Positions 7,591 to 16,550 of a DNA stretch of 64,000 bases are shown piece by piece (positions within the stretch are counted from its first letter, which is position 1; every line of letters begins with the position of its first letter). A program made the position numbers and the translations under genes. The stretch is from Pseudomonadota bacterium (GTDB lineage Bacteria > Pseudomonadota > Gammaproteobacteria > Steroidobacterales > Steroidobacteraceae): contig JADJXW010000001.1 of the NCBI GenBank assembly GCA_016720075.1, positions 558,001 through 622,000 on the forward strand. The letters are read 5' to 3'. The notes beneath the pieces were generated by a model, which made no database searches, was not told the origin of the DNA, and was given only the letters and a program-made list of their open reading frames with translations.

Positions 7591-9969
7591 ATGGAATCCA
7601 TGTCCTGGCTGCTCAAGTCCCGCTCTGCACCGATCCTGCTGTGCGTGGCCACCCTGGTGTTCGCACGCGAAACATGGGCCGTGTGCAAGGAACCCTTGCC
7701 AGCGGCTGACCTGCGAGCCCTTGATGCACTGGTGATCGCCGACCCGGTTTCAGCCAATCGGCAGGCGCGGGCCGCGTTGGCATCGGCAAGCGATACCTCC
7801 CGGCGCGCGCAGCTGCACGCCGTTCTCGCCGACGCCCACAACACCACCGGCGAGGATCTGGCGGCCCTCCGCAATGTGCGTGAAGGACGCGCGCAACTCG
7901 AGGCGGCTGGTGTTTTCGATGGGGCCGAGCGCATCGGGCTGCGCCTGACGCTGGTGGAGGCCGATGCGGCCCACAGCAGGGAAGAGATGCTGGCTGCAGT
8001 GAATGGACTGGACCAGTGGCGCGAGGTTGCGCGCGCACAGCCCATAGGCCGCGCCTGCCTGCTGCTGGTGCGCAGTCGGGTGCTGAGCCGCCTTGGAATG
8101 CATGAGCAGTCAGCGCGTGATGGCCTGGAGGCGCATGCAATCGCCACCGAGTCGGGATCCAGCGATGCAGTCAGCGAAACCCATTTCCAGCTGGCGAACG
8201 CGTTTCGCCGCGCGGGCCTCTTCGAGCATGCCATCACGCATGTGGATGCATCCCTGGCCCTGGCCAAGACCCTCGGGCAGGCTGCCGCGCAGTCCAGTGC
8301 CGCCTACCTGAAGGGGCAGATTCTTGGAGACTCCGGGCGCACCGCCGAGGCCCACGAACTCATGCTTGAATCGCGGCGCATATCCCAGGAGATCGGCGAT
8401 GCCAGTTCCATGGGCTTCGCGGATCTGAACCTGTGCGACTTCGATTTGCAGCTTGGCCGGGTGAAGGCTGCGCACCAGAGATGCCGCGATGCGCGCAGCG
8501 CACTGGCCGCGGCCGGGCGCGAGGACCAGGTTGCCGTGTCTGGCGAACTGCTGGCTCGCATCGATATGGCGGAAGGGCGCCCTGCCGCGGCGCTGGCCCG
8601 GCTTCGCGAAATCCTTCAAGACGGAGGCAAGGTGTTGCCGCCCTATGCGCTGGCCAGTTCGTATCGCGCTCTTGCGGACGCCCACACCAAGCTGGGGCAG
8701 CCCATGCAGGCCGCGGCTGCCTTGCAGCGTTTCCTCGAGGTCGAGGAAGCCGACCACAAGAGGCAGCGCAGCCTGGCCGCCGCGTTGACCCTGGCTCAGT
8801 TCGAGCGTGTGGCGCAGGAGCGACGCCAGGCTGAACTGAGCCGTGAGTTGCGCGTTCGCGGCGAGCAGGCGCGCGTCGCGTCGCTTTCCCGGCAGCGCGC
8901 GTGGACTCTGCTGGCAGGCAGTGTGCTGGTGATCTCACTGCTGCTGGCGCTGTTGGCTGCATCCCGACGCAATGCGCGTGTCCTTGGCCGGCAGGAGGCG
9001 CTGCTGCAGGCTGCGTCGGAGCATTCCCCCGATTCCATCGCGCTGCTCACCGTCGACGGTCGGGTCCGGTTCGCCAGCCGTGATCTGTTCGGTCGGCATC
9101 AACCGCCCCGGCAACACGAGCTGCTGATGGACACCGTGCCACAGTCACTGCAGGAAGACCTGCGCGAGATCCTGTCCCTGCTGCTCGAGGATGGAGTGGC
9201 CGTGGAGCGCGACCTGCGCGTGGAAGCGCCCGAGGAGGAGTCCGGCTGGCGAGACATCGAACTGCGGGCAAGTCCCATCATCCAGGCCAATCGCGTGATC
9301 GGGGCCACCGTGCGAACGGCTGATGTCACGGGACGCCGCGCCGTGGAGCGATCGGCCCTGGAGTGGCTGGACCGGCAGCGGGAGAAGGCCGGTGATGGCC
9401 TGCATGAAGGCCTGGCGCAGGAGCTGACCGGCGTCTCGATGCGCCTGGGAGGGATGGCCAGCGCGCAGCGCAGTGGCAGGACCGTGGCGCCCGACACCCT
9501 CGAGGTGAGCATCGCCCAGCTTTCCGGCGCCATTGCGGTCACGCGCAGTCTCGCCAGTGAGCTGGCGCCGATGGGCGCGGCGCGGGGTTCGCTGCAGGAT
9601 GCATTGTCTCGACTGGCGGCGGAAGCGAGCCGACGCTCTGGCGCCCGGGCTCGGTTCGCCGGGAGCCGGCAGCCACTGCCGGAGCTGGGGCGCGCGGGCG
9701 ATCTTCTCTACCGGATCGCGGAACTCGCGTTGCTGGGGCCCGGGGAGCACAGCGGTGCGGGTGAAGTTGCGCTGGAAGTAGAAACCCGGCCGGAAGGCAT
9801 TCAGCTGGTGATCGAGGCAGGCGGTGGATTCAGTGCAATGGATCCGCATGGCCTGCAACTGATCCGCTACCTGGCCACGCAGCTCGGCGCCTCGACCCAT
9901 CTCGAGCTGCTGGGTGAGAAGGACTGGCGTTTGCGAGTGGCCGTGCCGCGCAGCGGACTTTCCCGCTGA
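7591..9969 (+). CDS. TPR sensor kinase-like protein with degenerate ATPase domain
   Basis: A 792-residue protein: an N-terminal signal sequence, about 350 residues of TPR-like helical repeats, one membrane helix (near residue 445, LLAGSVLVISLLLALLAAS), a PAS-like segment, and a HisKA_3-type region with LHEGLAQ (His605). The ATPase part that follows is badly worn. The N-box is replaced by ALLGPGEHSG and the usual DDGxG loop by EAGGGFSAMD; only a GLQLIRYLATQLG remnant recalls the normal GLxGMRERV. Kinase activity is doubtful; it may be a sensor scaffold or pseudokinase. ATG at 7591 was chosen; ATG at 7600 is also possible. No response regulator gene is adjacent. Confidence 0.75.
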   Translation: MESMSWLLKSRSAPILLCVATLVFARETWAVCKEPLPAADLRALDALVIADPVSANRQARAALASASDTSRRAQLHAVLADAHNTTGEDLAALRNVREGRAQLEAAGVFDGAERIGLRLTLVEADAAHSREEMLAAVNGLDQWREVARAQPIGRACLLLVRSRVLSRLGMHEQSARDGLEAHAIATESGSSDAVSETHFQLANAFRRAGLFEHAITHVDASLALAKTLGQAAAQSSAAYLKGQILGDSGRTAEAHELMLESRRISQEIGDASSMGFADLNLCDFDLQLGRVKAAHQRCRDARSALAAAGREDQVAVSGELLARIDMAEGRPAAALARLREILQDGGKVLPPYALASSYRALADAHTKLGQPMQAAAALQRFLEVEEADHKRQRSLAAALTLAQFERVAQERRQAELSRELRVRGEQARVASLSRQRAWTLLAGSVLVISLLLALLAASRRNARVLGRQEALLQAASEHSPDSIALLTVDGRVRFASRDLFGRHQPPRQHELLMDTVPQSLQEDLREILSLLLEDGVAVERDLRVEAPEEESGWRDIELRASPIIQANRVIGATVRTADVTGRRAVERSALEWLDRQREKAGDGLHEGLAQELTGVSMRLGGMASAQRSGRTVAPDTLEVSIAQLSGAIAVTRSLASELAPMGAARGSLQDALSRLAAEASRRSGARARFAGSRQPLPELGRAGDLLYRIAELALLGPGEHSGAGEVALEVETRPEGIQLVIEAGGGFSAMDPHGLQLIRYLATQLGASTHLELLGEKDWRLRVAVPRSGLSR

Positions 9970-9991
9970 CTGCGCGGCGCAGCCGCGGTCG

Positions 9992-10759
9992 CTATGGCGT
10001 GGGGACGGTCGAAAGCAGCCTGGCCAGCTGTGCATCCACGTCGGCAAAGGTGTAGTTGATGCGCAGTTCCGTGCCGTGCGGGTGATAGACATTGCCGCGG
10101 AACACAGGGGCCAGCACCGTGCCGTCATCCGCGACCAGCCAGTAACTGGGCACGCCATAGAACTGCTTTTCGTCGGCGGCGCGGAATGCGCCGAACCAGG
10201 GTTTTCTCTCGCCATATCCCGCGCCAGGCTGAATCCTGCCGCCGGGATTCAGCATAAGGCGCAGGCGCAGGTCGAAATGCGGCTGGATGGGCAGGATGCC
10301 GGCATCCCTCGCGGCCTGCGTGCTGGCGATGAAACTCGCGCGCGCCTGCCTGAAGTCTTCCGAGTCCTCGGCCGCGTCGAGGAATACGCGGTTCTTCGCG
10401 CCGAGCGCGCCAGTGTGATACACGGGTGCGGAAGCGATGGCGACGAAGCCCACTGGTTTGCCCTGGTACTTGCCCACCAGCGTGCGCAGGATGTGCGTGT
10501 CCTCGAAGGAATCCTGGCACCACAGCCGGCCCGGCATGTTCGAACCCATGTCGCCGCCACCGAAGATGAACACAACGTTGATGTTGCCGGGCTGCGCCTC
10601 GAGCAGGCTGCGCAGGCTGACCTGGCTGCCCTGCGCATTGCTGACGAACACATCCGCGGGGATGACGCTGCCCTCAGCCAGCGACATGGGATTCTGGGCG
10701 CCGCAGATGCCACAGGCGAGCAGGGACAGTGAAGCGGCGAGGCGTTGCAGGGTATGCAC
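9992..10759 (-). CDS. Exported thioredoxin-fold protein lacking CxxC
   Basis: A 255-residue protein with a signal peptide (possible lipoprotein site at LLAC, residues 13-16). The interior alternates like a thioredoxin fold, with a cis-Pro-like GVPSYWLVADDG strand near the end. No CxxC active site is seen; the only nearby cysteine is in PGRLWCQDSFED. It is thus unlikely to be a standard disulfide oxidoreductase. The next upstream gene on the strand is a DUF2189 membrane protein 18 bases away. Function unknown. Confidence 0.6.
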   Translation of the reverse strand: MHTLQRLAASLSLLACGICGAQNPMSLAEGSVIPADVFVSNAQGSQVSLRSLLEAQPGNINVVFIFGGGDMGSNMPGRLWCQDSFEDTHILRTLVGKYQGKPVGFVAIASAPVYHTGALGAKNRVFLDAAEDSEDFRQARASFIASTQAARDAGILPIQPHFDLRLRLMLNPGGRIQPGAGYGERKPWFGAFRAADEKQFYGVPSYWLVADDGTVLAPVFRGNVYHPHGTELRINYTFADVDAQLARLLSTVPTP

Positions 10760-10777
10760 AGTGGGCTCCGGAGCTCT

Positions 10778-11548
10778 TCAGCAGTTGGCCGGCCAGGCCG
10801 AGGCGTCGATCGTATCCTTGTAGGCGTGCCACGTCGCATGCCCGATCACCGGCATGGTGACCGCAAGGCCAATGAAACCCGTGGCGAAGCCGATGATGAC
10901 CGCCAGCAGGATCAGGCAGATCCAGACCAGCATCGCCGGCTTGTTCTTCAGCACGGCGTTGGCGCTGGTCAGGGCGGCTGTCACGCCATCGGTGCGGCGA
11001 TCCAGCAGCATGGGCAGCGAGAAGGCGCTGGCGGCGAACGAGATCAGCGCGAACACCGAACCCACCGCGCTGCCGATGGCGAAATAGCCCGCCAGATCGA
11101 GGAATGTCGGGTTGCCCAGTTCAGGATAGAACACGTGGACGCCGGTGCCGGCCCGCATCCACAGCAGGAACACCACCAGCAGCACCAGCGAATAGACCAT
11201 GGCATCGCCAAGCCTGCAGCGCTCTTCCATGAAGCAGCGCCGCAGCGTGGGCTTCTCGCCGCGCGCCAGCTCCGCGCTGATCGCATAGAAACCCATGGCG
11301 AGCACCGGCGCAACGAACACGAATGAGGGCAGCAGCAGCAACACCATCCAGTTGCTTCCATGGCGCCAGGCCAGCGCGGTGATCGCCATGCCGAGCAGGG
11401 CGATCACCAGTCCGTACGTCATGCTGGGCAGCGGCGCGGCCTTGAAATCGCTCCAACCCAAAGCAATCCACCGCAGTGGCGCGCTGGCAGGAATGCGCCG
11501 GCACGGCGCCACGAACGGCAGGTCCTGCCGTGAAGCCTCGACACTCAT
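10778..11548 (-). CDS. DUF2189 integral membrane protein
   Basis: A 256-residue protein with about five to six hydrophobic segments. The N-terminal pattern ALRWIALGWSDFKAAP-like and the later RRTDGVTAALTSANAVL match the DUF2189 family, often found in proteobacteria near cytochrome or envelope genes, with no known activity. ATG at 11548 is the only sensible start. It is followed after 18 bases by the exported thioredoxin-fold gene, suggesting a bicistronic unit. Confidence 0.8.
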   Translation of the reverse strand: MSVEASRQDLPFVAPCRRIPASAPLRWIALGWSDFKAAPLPSMTYGLVIALLGMAITALAWRHGSNWMVLLLLPSFVFVAPVLAMGFYAISAELARGEKPTLRRCFMEERCRLGDAMVYSLVLLVVFLLWMRAGTGVHVFYPELGNPTFLDLAGYFAIGSAVGSVFALISFAASAFSLPMLLDRRTDGVTAALTSANAVLKNKPAMLVWICLILLAVIIGFATGFIGLAVTMPVIGHATWHAYKDTIDASAWPANC

Positions 11549-11615
11549 GCGTTCCCCCGCACTCGTTTTCGCTAGCCTAGCGCCGCCCGCGTGCGGCGGG
11601 GGAAATGAAAACCAT

Positions 11616-12722
11616 TCAGGCGCGAGGGCGCGAGTGCAGTGCGTCCCACCGGGCCAGGGCCGGCTTGGCGTTGAACTGGGCGTCGGCCAGCCCGAGGGAG
11701 GCGAACAGTGGCAGGTTTGCCGGAACGGGTGCCGGCACGGAGGCCAGTTCGATATCGGTGAACTGCAGCTGCACGCAGGCCACGGCGCTCACGCTGTCGA
11801 GCAGCGTCGCGTGCCGATCGATGTAGCTGGCCTGGGTCTGTGCCGAGGAGTTGAAGCCGGGTACCGGCGCGCTTGCCCAACCGCCTTCGCACACCAGCAT
11901 CGGCAGGGTCCGCGCACCGCGCAGCCGGCTGTAGTAGTCAGCGGGCAGGTCGGAGGGGCTCGTCCAGGCCAGGTAGGGATAAGAGGACAGACCGACCGCC
12001 TGCATGAACGGGAAATCCGTGAAGTCCTGTTCGATGCCAAGGAAGGGGCCCGACTGGTTTCCAAGCCGCCCCCATGCGGTTTCGACCTGCACACTGATGA
12101 ACCGGCGCGAAGTCGCCCCGGCCGCGGCCAGCGCGGTGTTGGTGTCGTTGGCCACCTGACGCACCGCCTGGTAGACGGACGCTGGCGCTGCTAGCCGGAT
12201 CAGGTTGGTCTCGGCGGCAAGTCCGAGGTATTCCGGGTTCAGGCGGCGCTGCACGGCCAGCGCCCAGGTGCGGGCCAGTTGCTGTATCGCTGGTTCCGCC
12301 AGGCTGCGGCCGGCGGCCACGAGTTGCGGGGCTTCCTGCTCGCGGGCAAGGCCGTTGGTCAGGTCGATCGTGAAGAACAGCGCCAGGTTTTTGCTGCGCA
12401 GGTAGTCGACCAGTCCCTGCTTGTCCTGGTCGATGATCGCATCGGCGCTCATGCCCGACAGCAGCTTCGACCAGGGCACGTCGTCGTGAAGCAGCGCGAC
12501 TTCCGCGCGCGGGCTCCACAGATCGATGCCACGGATGACATCCGGCACGGTGGGGCGGGGCGGATTTGGCGAGAAGCCCAGTCGCCAGGTGCGGGTGGTC
12601 GCCGCGGGCGTGAAAGGCGGCGTGGTGCCGCCATCCTCGCCACCGCCGCAGGCGGAAAGCGCCATCGCGCCTCCCGCGCCCGAAAGCAGCGTCAGCGCTG
12701 AGCGTCTGGAAAATCCGTTCAC
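11616..12722 (-). CDS. Tat-type lipoprotein with TIM-barrel/glycoside hydrolase-like body
   Basis: GTG at 12722 is chosen because it overlaps the upstream DUF2244 stop in a GTGA arrangement. The product is 368 residues, beginning VNGFSRRSALTLL with a twin-arginine pair and a lipobox ending LSAC, followed by a Gly/Pro-rich linker. The body reads like a (beta/alpha) barrel. AAETN and a later VCEGGW place two glutamates where clan-A glycoside hydrolases carry acid/base and nucleophile. Substrate and family number cannot be named. It is translationally coupled to the DUF2244 gene. Confidence 0.5.
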   Translation of the reverse strand: MNGFSRRSALTLLSGAGGAMALSACGGGEDGGTTPPFTPAATTRTWRLGFSPNPPRPTVPDVIRGIDLWSPRAEVALLHDDVPWSKLLSGMSADAIIDQDKQGLVDYLRSKNLALFFTIDLTNGLAREQEAPQLVAAGRSLAEPAIQQLARTWALAVQRRLNPEYLGLAAETNLIRLAAPASVYQAVRQVANDTNTALAAAGATSRRFISVQVETAWGRLGNQSGPFLGIEQDFTDFPFMQAVGLSSYPYLAWTSPSDLPADYYSRLRGARTLPMLVCEGGWASAPVPGFNSSAQTQASYIDRHATLLDSVSAVACVQLQFTDIELASVPAPVPANLPLFASLGLADAQFNAKPALARWDALHSRPRA

Positions 12723-13216
12723 AGCAGCGGCGAGGCGTTCATGCCGCCGACCAGTTGCCGCAGTTGCAGTGCCACCGCATGCCGTTCCTCTTCCGTCAGG
12801 AACCGGCCCAGTTCGCACTGGCGACCCTGCGATTCGATGATCAGTCGGCTCGGGTGGCGAGGCAGGGCAGCCGCGCGCACCGACACTCGCGCCCAGTGCC
12901 GCGTGAACTGCGAGCGGTGGATCCCGCCCCGGTCCCTGCGTTCTATGTGGATGGTGTCGTCGCTCACGTGGATGACCTCGCGGTGGCGTGAGTGTTGCAT
13001 CGAGGCGCGCAGCGCCAGCACCAGCACGCCAATCTCAAGCCCGGCAAACGGTAGCACGGGCCACATGCCCTGCAATGTGAAGCACAGCGCGATCGCAAGG
13101 CATCCGCCCGCAGTCAGCCACAGGAACAGGCGTGCCTGTTCCTGTGTCAGTGAGCCGTTGGGTTGCAGAACCAACTCGCGGCTGCCGTCTGGGAGTCTGG
13201 AGGCTGTTGAAGGCAT
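12719..13216 (-). CDS. DUF2244 membrane protein
   Basis: A 165-residue protein from ATG at 13216 (MPSTASRL). It has two adjacent hydrophobic segments (around residues 29-70), then a C-terminal soluble domain with HIERRDRGG and RRHWARV-like motifs typical of DUF2244/COG5488. That family is often linked to respiratory oxidase loci, but nothing of that kind is nearby here. Its TGA stop overlaps the GTG start of the next gene, so the two are likely translated together. It is divergent from the DUF885 gene. Confidence 0.7.
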   Translation of the reverse strand: MPSTASRLPDGSRELVLQPNGSLTQEQARLFLWLTAGGCLAIALCFTLQGMWPVLPFAGLEIGVLVLALRASMQHSRHREVIHVSDDTIHIERRDRGGIHRSQFTRHWARVSVRAAALPRHPSRLIIESQGRQCELGRFLTEEERHAVALQLRQLVGGMNASPLL

Positions 13217-13272
13217 GATGGCTGCGAAGCCTGAAGTTTGACATGGACCCGTCGCGCGGCGAAATTCGCACC

Positions 13273-15110
13273 ATGAAGGACTCACCGCACAACATCACGC
13301 GCCGCCATGCCCTGGGCACTATGGTGGCCAGCGCCGCGCTGCCGTGGCTGCCGGGATGCGCCACCAATTCGTCTGGCAACGCGCAGGTCGGTGGGGCCGC
13401 ACTGCTCGATGAGTTTGCCTGGCGCCTGCTGGCGCACGAGCCCGAGCGGGCCACGGGACTGGGCGTCGATACCGGCGAGCATGCGTCGCTGCGCGGACGG
13501 CTCAAGGATGTATCGCCTGCGGGCCTCGCTGACTATGCCGGAACGCTGCGGACGGACCTCGCGCGGGTGCGCGCGCTGGATACCTCCTCGATGGAGGCTT
13601 CGCTGCGCTCGAGTTTCGAGGTGGTGGAAAGCGCCCACGCCACGGCGCTCGACGGATTGCGCAGCCCTACGGCGATGTGGCGGTCGGCTCCTGGCGCAAC
13701 ACCCCGTACGTGGTGATCCAGAACGTCGGCGCTACCTTGATGTTCCGCGCTTCCCTCGATGCGGACCAGCCCGTGCGCGATGCCCAGGATGCCGAGGCCT
13801 GTCTCGCGCGCATGCAGGCCTATCCGGCCGTGCTTGCAGGGGAGCTGGAGCGCATGCGGCAGGCAGCCTCTCGGGGACTCATTCCTCCGTCGTTCCTGCT
13901 CGACAAAGCCGTGGCCCAGATGCAGTCCGCGCTGGCCGATGCGTCCGGCGGCGGCGGCATGGTGGAATCCCTGGTGCGCCGTGCGCGGGAGAACGGCATT
14001 GCCGGCAACTGGGAGGCGCGCGCGCGATCCATCGTGACCGGCCCGGTGAGCCGCGCACTGGAAACCCAGTTGGCGGAACTTCAGGCGCAGCGCACGCGCG
14101 CTAGTGGCGACCCAGGCATGGGCGAGCGGCCTGAAGGCGAGGCCTGGTACGCCTGGGCGCTGCGTGCCAGCACGACGACCCGCATGTCTCCGGATGAAAT
14201 CCATCGCATGGGGCTCGAGCAGCTCGAGCAGATCCATGGCCGAATGGATCCCATCCTGAAGAGCCTGGGCTACACGCAGGGCACCGTGGGTGACCGGATG
14301 ACGGCGCTGGCGGAGGATCCGCGCTTCAGGTTCGCCGAGGGCGATGCCGGCCGGGCCGAGATCATGCGCTTCATCGAGCAGCGCATCGAATGGATCCGCG
14401 CGCAGATGCCGCGCGCCTTCAGCACGCTGGTCAATCCAAAGCTCGAGGTGCGCCGCCTGCCGGCGGCAGAGGAGCCAGGCGCTCCCACCGCCTACGGCGG
14501 GTCAGGATCCAAGGACGGGCTGATCCCCGGGAAGATGTGGATCAACCTCAGGACCACCGACCTGCATCGCCGCTACGACCTGCCGACGCTGGTGCACCAC
14601 GAGACCATCCCGGGTCACATCTGGGAGGGCGAGTACTCCAACCGGCAACCGCTGATCCGCTCGATCCTGGCCTTCAATGCCTTCTCCGAGGGCTGGGCGC
14701 TGTATGCCGAGCAGCTCGCCGACGAACTCGGCGCGTATGACGAGAACCCCGCGTGGCGCCTGGGCTATCTGCAGAGCCAGGCATTTCGGGCCTGCCGCCT
14801 GGTGGTGGATACAGGCCTGCACCGCAAGCGCTGGACACGCGAGCAGTCGATCCGCTTCTTCATGGAGCGCAATGGCAACAAGCGCGAAGAGGTCGAAAGC
14901 GAGGTGGACCGCTACTGTTCGTGGCCGGGCCAGGCCTGCGGATACAAGGTGGGCCACAGCGAAATCGTTCGCCAGCGTTCGCGCGCCCAGGCGGCGATGG
15001 GCGCGGCATTCGACCTGCGCGAATTCGACACCGCCGTGGTGCAGGGCGGCAATGCGCCGCTGGATGTGCTGGCGCGCAATGTGGATCGCTACATCGCGCG
15101 CCGGCGCTAG
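13273..15110 (+). pseudogene. DUF885 family exported peptidase, interrupted by frameshifts
   Basis: The start (MKDSPHNITRRHALG, Tat-like RR signal) lies in one frame and runs to about 13658. The remainder, carrying the family HHETIPGH metal motif and a C-terminal region of usual form, is in another frame. Restoring one base near 13658 gives a normal DGFAQPYGDVAVGSW junction. A second pair of compensating indels lies near 13731-13758, where the third frame reads YLDVPRF. All three faults fall within about 100 bases. Upstream ATG at 13243 is possible but has no better ribosome site. DUF885 proteins are Zn-peptidase-like secreted enzymes of unknown substrate. Real pseudogene or a short stretch of consensus error. 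Confidence 0.8.
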
Positions 15111-15111
15111 G

Positions 15112-16014
15112 CTATTTCGGCACCGGATCCGATGACGGCCAGAAGCGTCCCGTTCCCACGGCCATCGTGCGGAAGAAGGCGTTGATCGAATGTATCTGGC
15201 CTCCCCACACCTTGAACGCCTCGAAGGTCACCAGTGAATTGCCTTCGCCGTAGGAGTTCGTGTGGCCAAAATTCATCCACAGCAGCACCACGCCATTTTC
15301 CTCGTCAACGGCTGCGACGTTGGCGATGATGCTCGGGTGCACCATGAGGTTCTGCGAATACATGCCGCAGTCCTCGCGACCACAGCCGTCGCCGGCCAGG
15401 ATGGCGCCGTTCTCGACGCGATAGGTTTCCGGCGCGAACGGCGTGCCGCCATCGATGAAACTGCCGACCCGGAGGCCCTCGGTATAGGTGAGGGCGGTCC
15501 TGATCATCGATTCGCGCGACTGGCGCTTGCCGGCTGGGATCGGATCATTCATGCCGCGGATGGGCTTGCCCAGTTCGGTGGGTTTCATGCGTGCGCCGGG
15601 TGCCACGCGCTGCACCAGCGTTTCGATGCCGCCGATCCTGCCGTCCTTCACGTGCAGCAGCACGGATACCAGCGCCTGGACTTCGCCCTCCAGGATCACC
15701 ACATGGCTGGCGGCAACCTGCCTGCGCACGTCCAGGTAGTCCTGCCGGAACGTGCCCTTGCCGGTGGAGGTCTGCCACAGGCCCTCGCCCAGCTTGGCGC
15801 TCTTCGAGTCTTCGGTGATCTTCGCTCCAGGTGCCAACGGGAGTCGTGATGGATCGTGTGCAACCACCGCATCGACATACTGCGTGATCAGCCCTGCAAG
15901 GCAGGCGCGATCGCAGGAAGGCTGGGCAGCGGATGCCGTGCCGAAGCCGCATGCAAGCGAAGCAAGCAGCGCGCCGATAGCCGCTGTCCGCGAAAGTCCG
16001 GTTGATCTGGCCAT
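15112..16014 (-). CDS. Exported NTF2-like protein (DUF8021-like)
   Basis: ATG at 16014, preceded by GGGGGA, gives 300 residues with a clear Sec signal peptide (cleavage after TASA). The mature part starts with a Cys-rich CDRACLAGL, then a helix and HDPSRLPLAPG. This pattern, and a later CGREDCGMY, recall two NTF2-like units. A paralogue lies at 40527-41459 with the same CNRACL start and order of segments. Family DUF8021 is my best guess; no activity is known. It converges on the DUF885 gene, whose stop is one base away. Confidence 0.6.
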   Translation of the reverse strand: MARSTGLSRTAAIGALLASLACGFGTASAAQPSCDRACLAGLITQYVDAVVAHDPSRLPLAPGAKITEDSKSAKLGEGLWQTSTGKGTFRQDYLDVRRQVAASHVVILEGEVQALVSVLLHVKDGRIGGIETLVQRVAPGARMKPTELGKPIRGMNDPIPAGKRQSRESMIRTALTYTEGLRVGSFIDGGTPFAPETYRVENGAILAGDGCGREDCGMYSQNLMVHPSIIANVAAVDEENGVVLLWMNFGHTNSYGEGNSLVTFEAFKVWGGQIHSINAFFRTMAVGTGRFWPSSDPVPK

Positions 16015-16105
16015 GAGTCCCCCTGGGAGTTCTTGTGGATGAGTCCAGCCTACACAAAGCCGGGCGATGATTGACAGCAATGCCGATCCGGCGCAAAGAG
16101 TAACC

Positions 16106-16540
16106 ATGAGCCGCCCGATACTGCTGGCTGCGCTGGTCTGCCTTTCGCCGGCATTGATGGCTGCGGATGACCTGAAGGTTTCGCAGCTCGAACAGGATGT
16201 GCGTGAGCTGCAAAGACAGGTGCAGGCGCTGTCGCGCGAGCTCGATTTGCTGCGCCTGGCGCTCCCGGCCGCTGCGCAGGGCGGCAGTCCGCCGCGGGAT
16301 GTGGGGCGCGCCGGCGTCGCTCCGGCATGGGTCGACGCCGCGAAGTGGCAACGGATCCGGCCCGGCATGAGCGAACTCGAGGTGATCGCAATCCTGGGCT
16401 CCCCCACGTCGATGCGCACGGAAGAGGGGGCTCGCGTGCTGCTCTATGCGCTCGAAATTGGCGCTTCGGGCTTCCTGGTCGGCAGTGTCAGGTTGCGGGA
16501 GCGCAGCGTGGAGTCGGTGCAGAATCCCACTCTGCGCTAG
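16106..16540 (+). CDS. Small exported protein with coiled coil and SmpA/OmlA-like domain
   Basis: ATG at 16106 (MSRPILLAALVC) gives 144 residues with a Sec signal. Residues 25-55 (KVSQLEQDVRELQRQVQALSR region) form a strong heptad coiled coil. The C-terminal half carries WQRIRPGMSELEVIAILGSP, close to the SmpA/OmlA (BamE-like) motif in which a helix and a short strand pair pack against partner proteins. It is divergent from the NTF2-like gene. Function unknown; it may be an outer-membrane-associated adaptor. Confidence 0.6.
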   Translation: MSRPILLAALVCLSPALMAADDLKVSQLEQDVRELQRQVQALSRELDLLRLALPAAAQGGSPPRDVGRAGVAPAWVDAAKWQRIRPGMSELEVIAILGSPTSMRTEEGARVLLYALEIGASGFLVGSVRLRERSVESVQNPTLR

Positions 16541-16550
16541 TCCCCGGCGG

